In this document: one piece after another, positions 63,813 to 64,000 of the stretch
Layout: the number at the start of each line of letters is the position of its first letter
How positions within the stretch are numbered: position 1 is the first letter of the stretch
Source: Roseibium album
GTDB lineage: Bacteria > Pseudomonadota > Alphaproteobacteria > Rhizobiales > Stappiaceae
Direction of reading: 5' to 3'
Assembly: GCA_001404055.1 (NCBI GenBank)
Contig: CXTY01000003.1
Coordinates: forward strand, 186,001-250,000
Length of the DNA: 64,000 bases
The notes under the pieces: model-generated
The model's database searches: none
Told to the model about the DNA's origin: nothing
What the model saw: only the letters and a program-made list of their open reading frames with translations
Translations under genes and position numbers: made by a program

Positions 63813-64000
63813 TTATTTTTCTCTGGCGCTTGCTTTGAGGGCCGCCTCGAAATCGGCCCAAAGGTCGTTGGGGTCCTCAAGACCCAGACTCAGACGTACG
63901 ATCCGGCCGGAAACACCAAACCGTTGCATGGAATTTTGTTCACCGGCCTGGTTCAGCGCGATTTGTGCCGGCAGGATCAGACTTTCAAATCCACCCCAGC
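63813..64000 (-). CDS. metC: Trans-sulfuration PLP enzyme, C-terminal part (cystathionine beta-lyase-like), partial
   Basis: Only the last 62 codons are in the window; the gene continues past the edge. The reading gives WGGFESLILPAQIALNQ, then GRIVRLSLGLEDPNDLWAD and a short Lys-rich end before TAA at 63813. WGG(F/Y)ESL and VRLSLGLED near the C-terminus are typical of MetB/MetC-type enzymes, and WGGFESL favours MetC. It lies 38 bp upstream of the sugar-binding protein gene. Confidence 0.7.
   Translation of the reverse strand, partial: WGGFESLILPAQIALNQAGEQNSMQRFGVSGRIVRLSLGLEDPNDLWADFEAALKASAREK

Noticed and set aside
1..64000. CRISPR arrays, tRNA/rRNA genes, prophage or insertion sequences
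   Set aside because: No regularly spaced repeats, no recognisable RNA gene sequence and no transposase or integrase-like frame was found.

Overview
The window looks like chromosomal DNA of a marine alphaproteobacterium, most likely a Hyphomicrobiales/Stappiaceae-type organism (Roseibium/Labrenzia-like). This is inferred from moderate GC, an alphaproteobacterial tad (Flp pilus) locus with CtrA-like boxes, and a dense set of ABC, TRAP and BCCT uptake systems tied to small catabolic operons. I see no rRNA, tRNA, CRISPR, prophage or insertion sequence.

Layout. 0.1-2.1 kb: a small membrane protein and an AAA ATPase on the minus strand. 2.1-3.07 kb: an AT-rich non-coding region with CtrA-like motifs. 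3.07-14.1 kb: a one-direction tad locus (flp, cpaB, cpaC, a small lipoprotein, tadG-like, two tadE-like genes, cpaE/tadZ, an L,D-transpeptidase, cpaF, tadB, tadC) for a type IVb pilus. It lacks an obvious prepilin peptidase and TadD. 14.1-17.3 kb: galE, an orphan periplasmic binding protein and a maleylacetoacetate isomerase. 17.3-23.9 kb: a LysR regulator divergent from a five-gene peptide-type ABC operon.

24.0-30.7 kb is the most striking region. A 1071-residue single-chain protein joins a B12/4Fe-4S reductive dehalogenase, which has an internally duplicated B12-type domain, to a flavin/NAD(P)H/2Fe-2S reductase. A MarR gene lies next to it on the same strand. A three-gene TRAP transporter is divergent from marR, and a 30-bp imperfect palindrome lies between them. 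This fits a self-sufficient catabolic (non-respiratory) dehalogenase island for a halogenated organic acid or phenol.

30.8-35.2 kb: a phnDCEE-type phosphonate/phosphite uptake operon ending in a HAD-family hydrolase that lacks the usual second Asp. 35.6-36.0 kb: a SpoIIAA/STAS-like protein. 36.1-44.8 kb: a minus-strand operon (M20 deacylase, peptide-type ABC transporter with a fused double ATPase, aldehyde dehydrogenase, SDR), divergent from a PAS-LuxR regulator. 45.4-53.3 kb: a LysR regulator divergent from an operon of aldehyde dehydrogenase, an M19-like protein missing key metal ligands, a BCCT transporter with an altered aromatic box, two proteins of unknown function and RidA. This looks like an uncharacterised catabolic pathway and is the second main candidate for an undescribed system.

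53.3-59.4 kb: an M20D amidohydrolase and a methionine-degradation module (mdeA methionine gamma-lyase, mdeB 2-oxobutyrate dehydrogenase E1, two Lrp-type regulators). 59.7-63.8 kb: a CUT1-type sugar ABC operon. The window ends inside a minus-strand trans-sulfuration PLP enzyme. Stem-loops repeatedly separate a highly expressed binding protein or pilin gene from the genes behind it.
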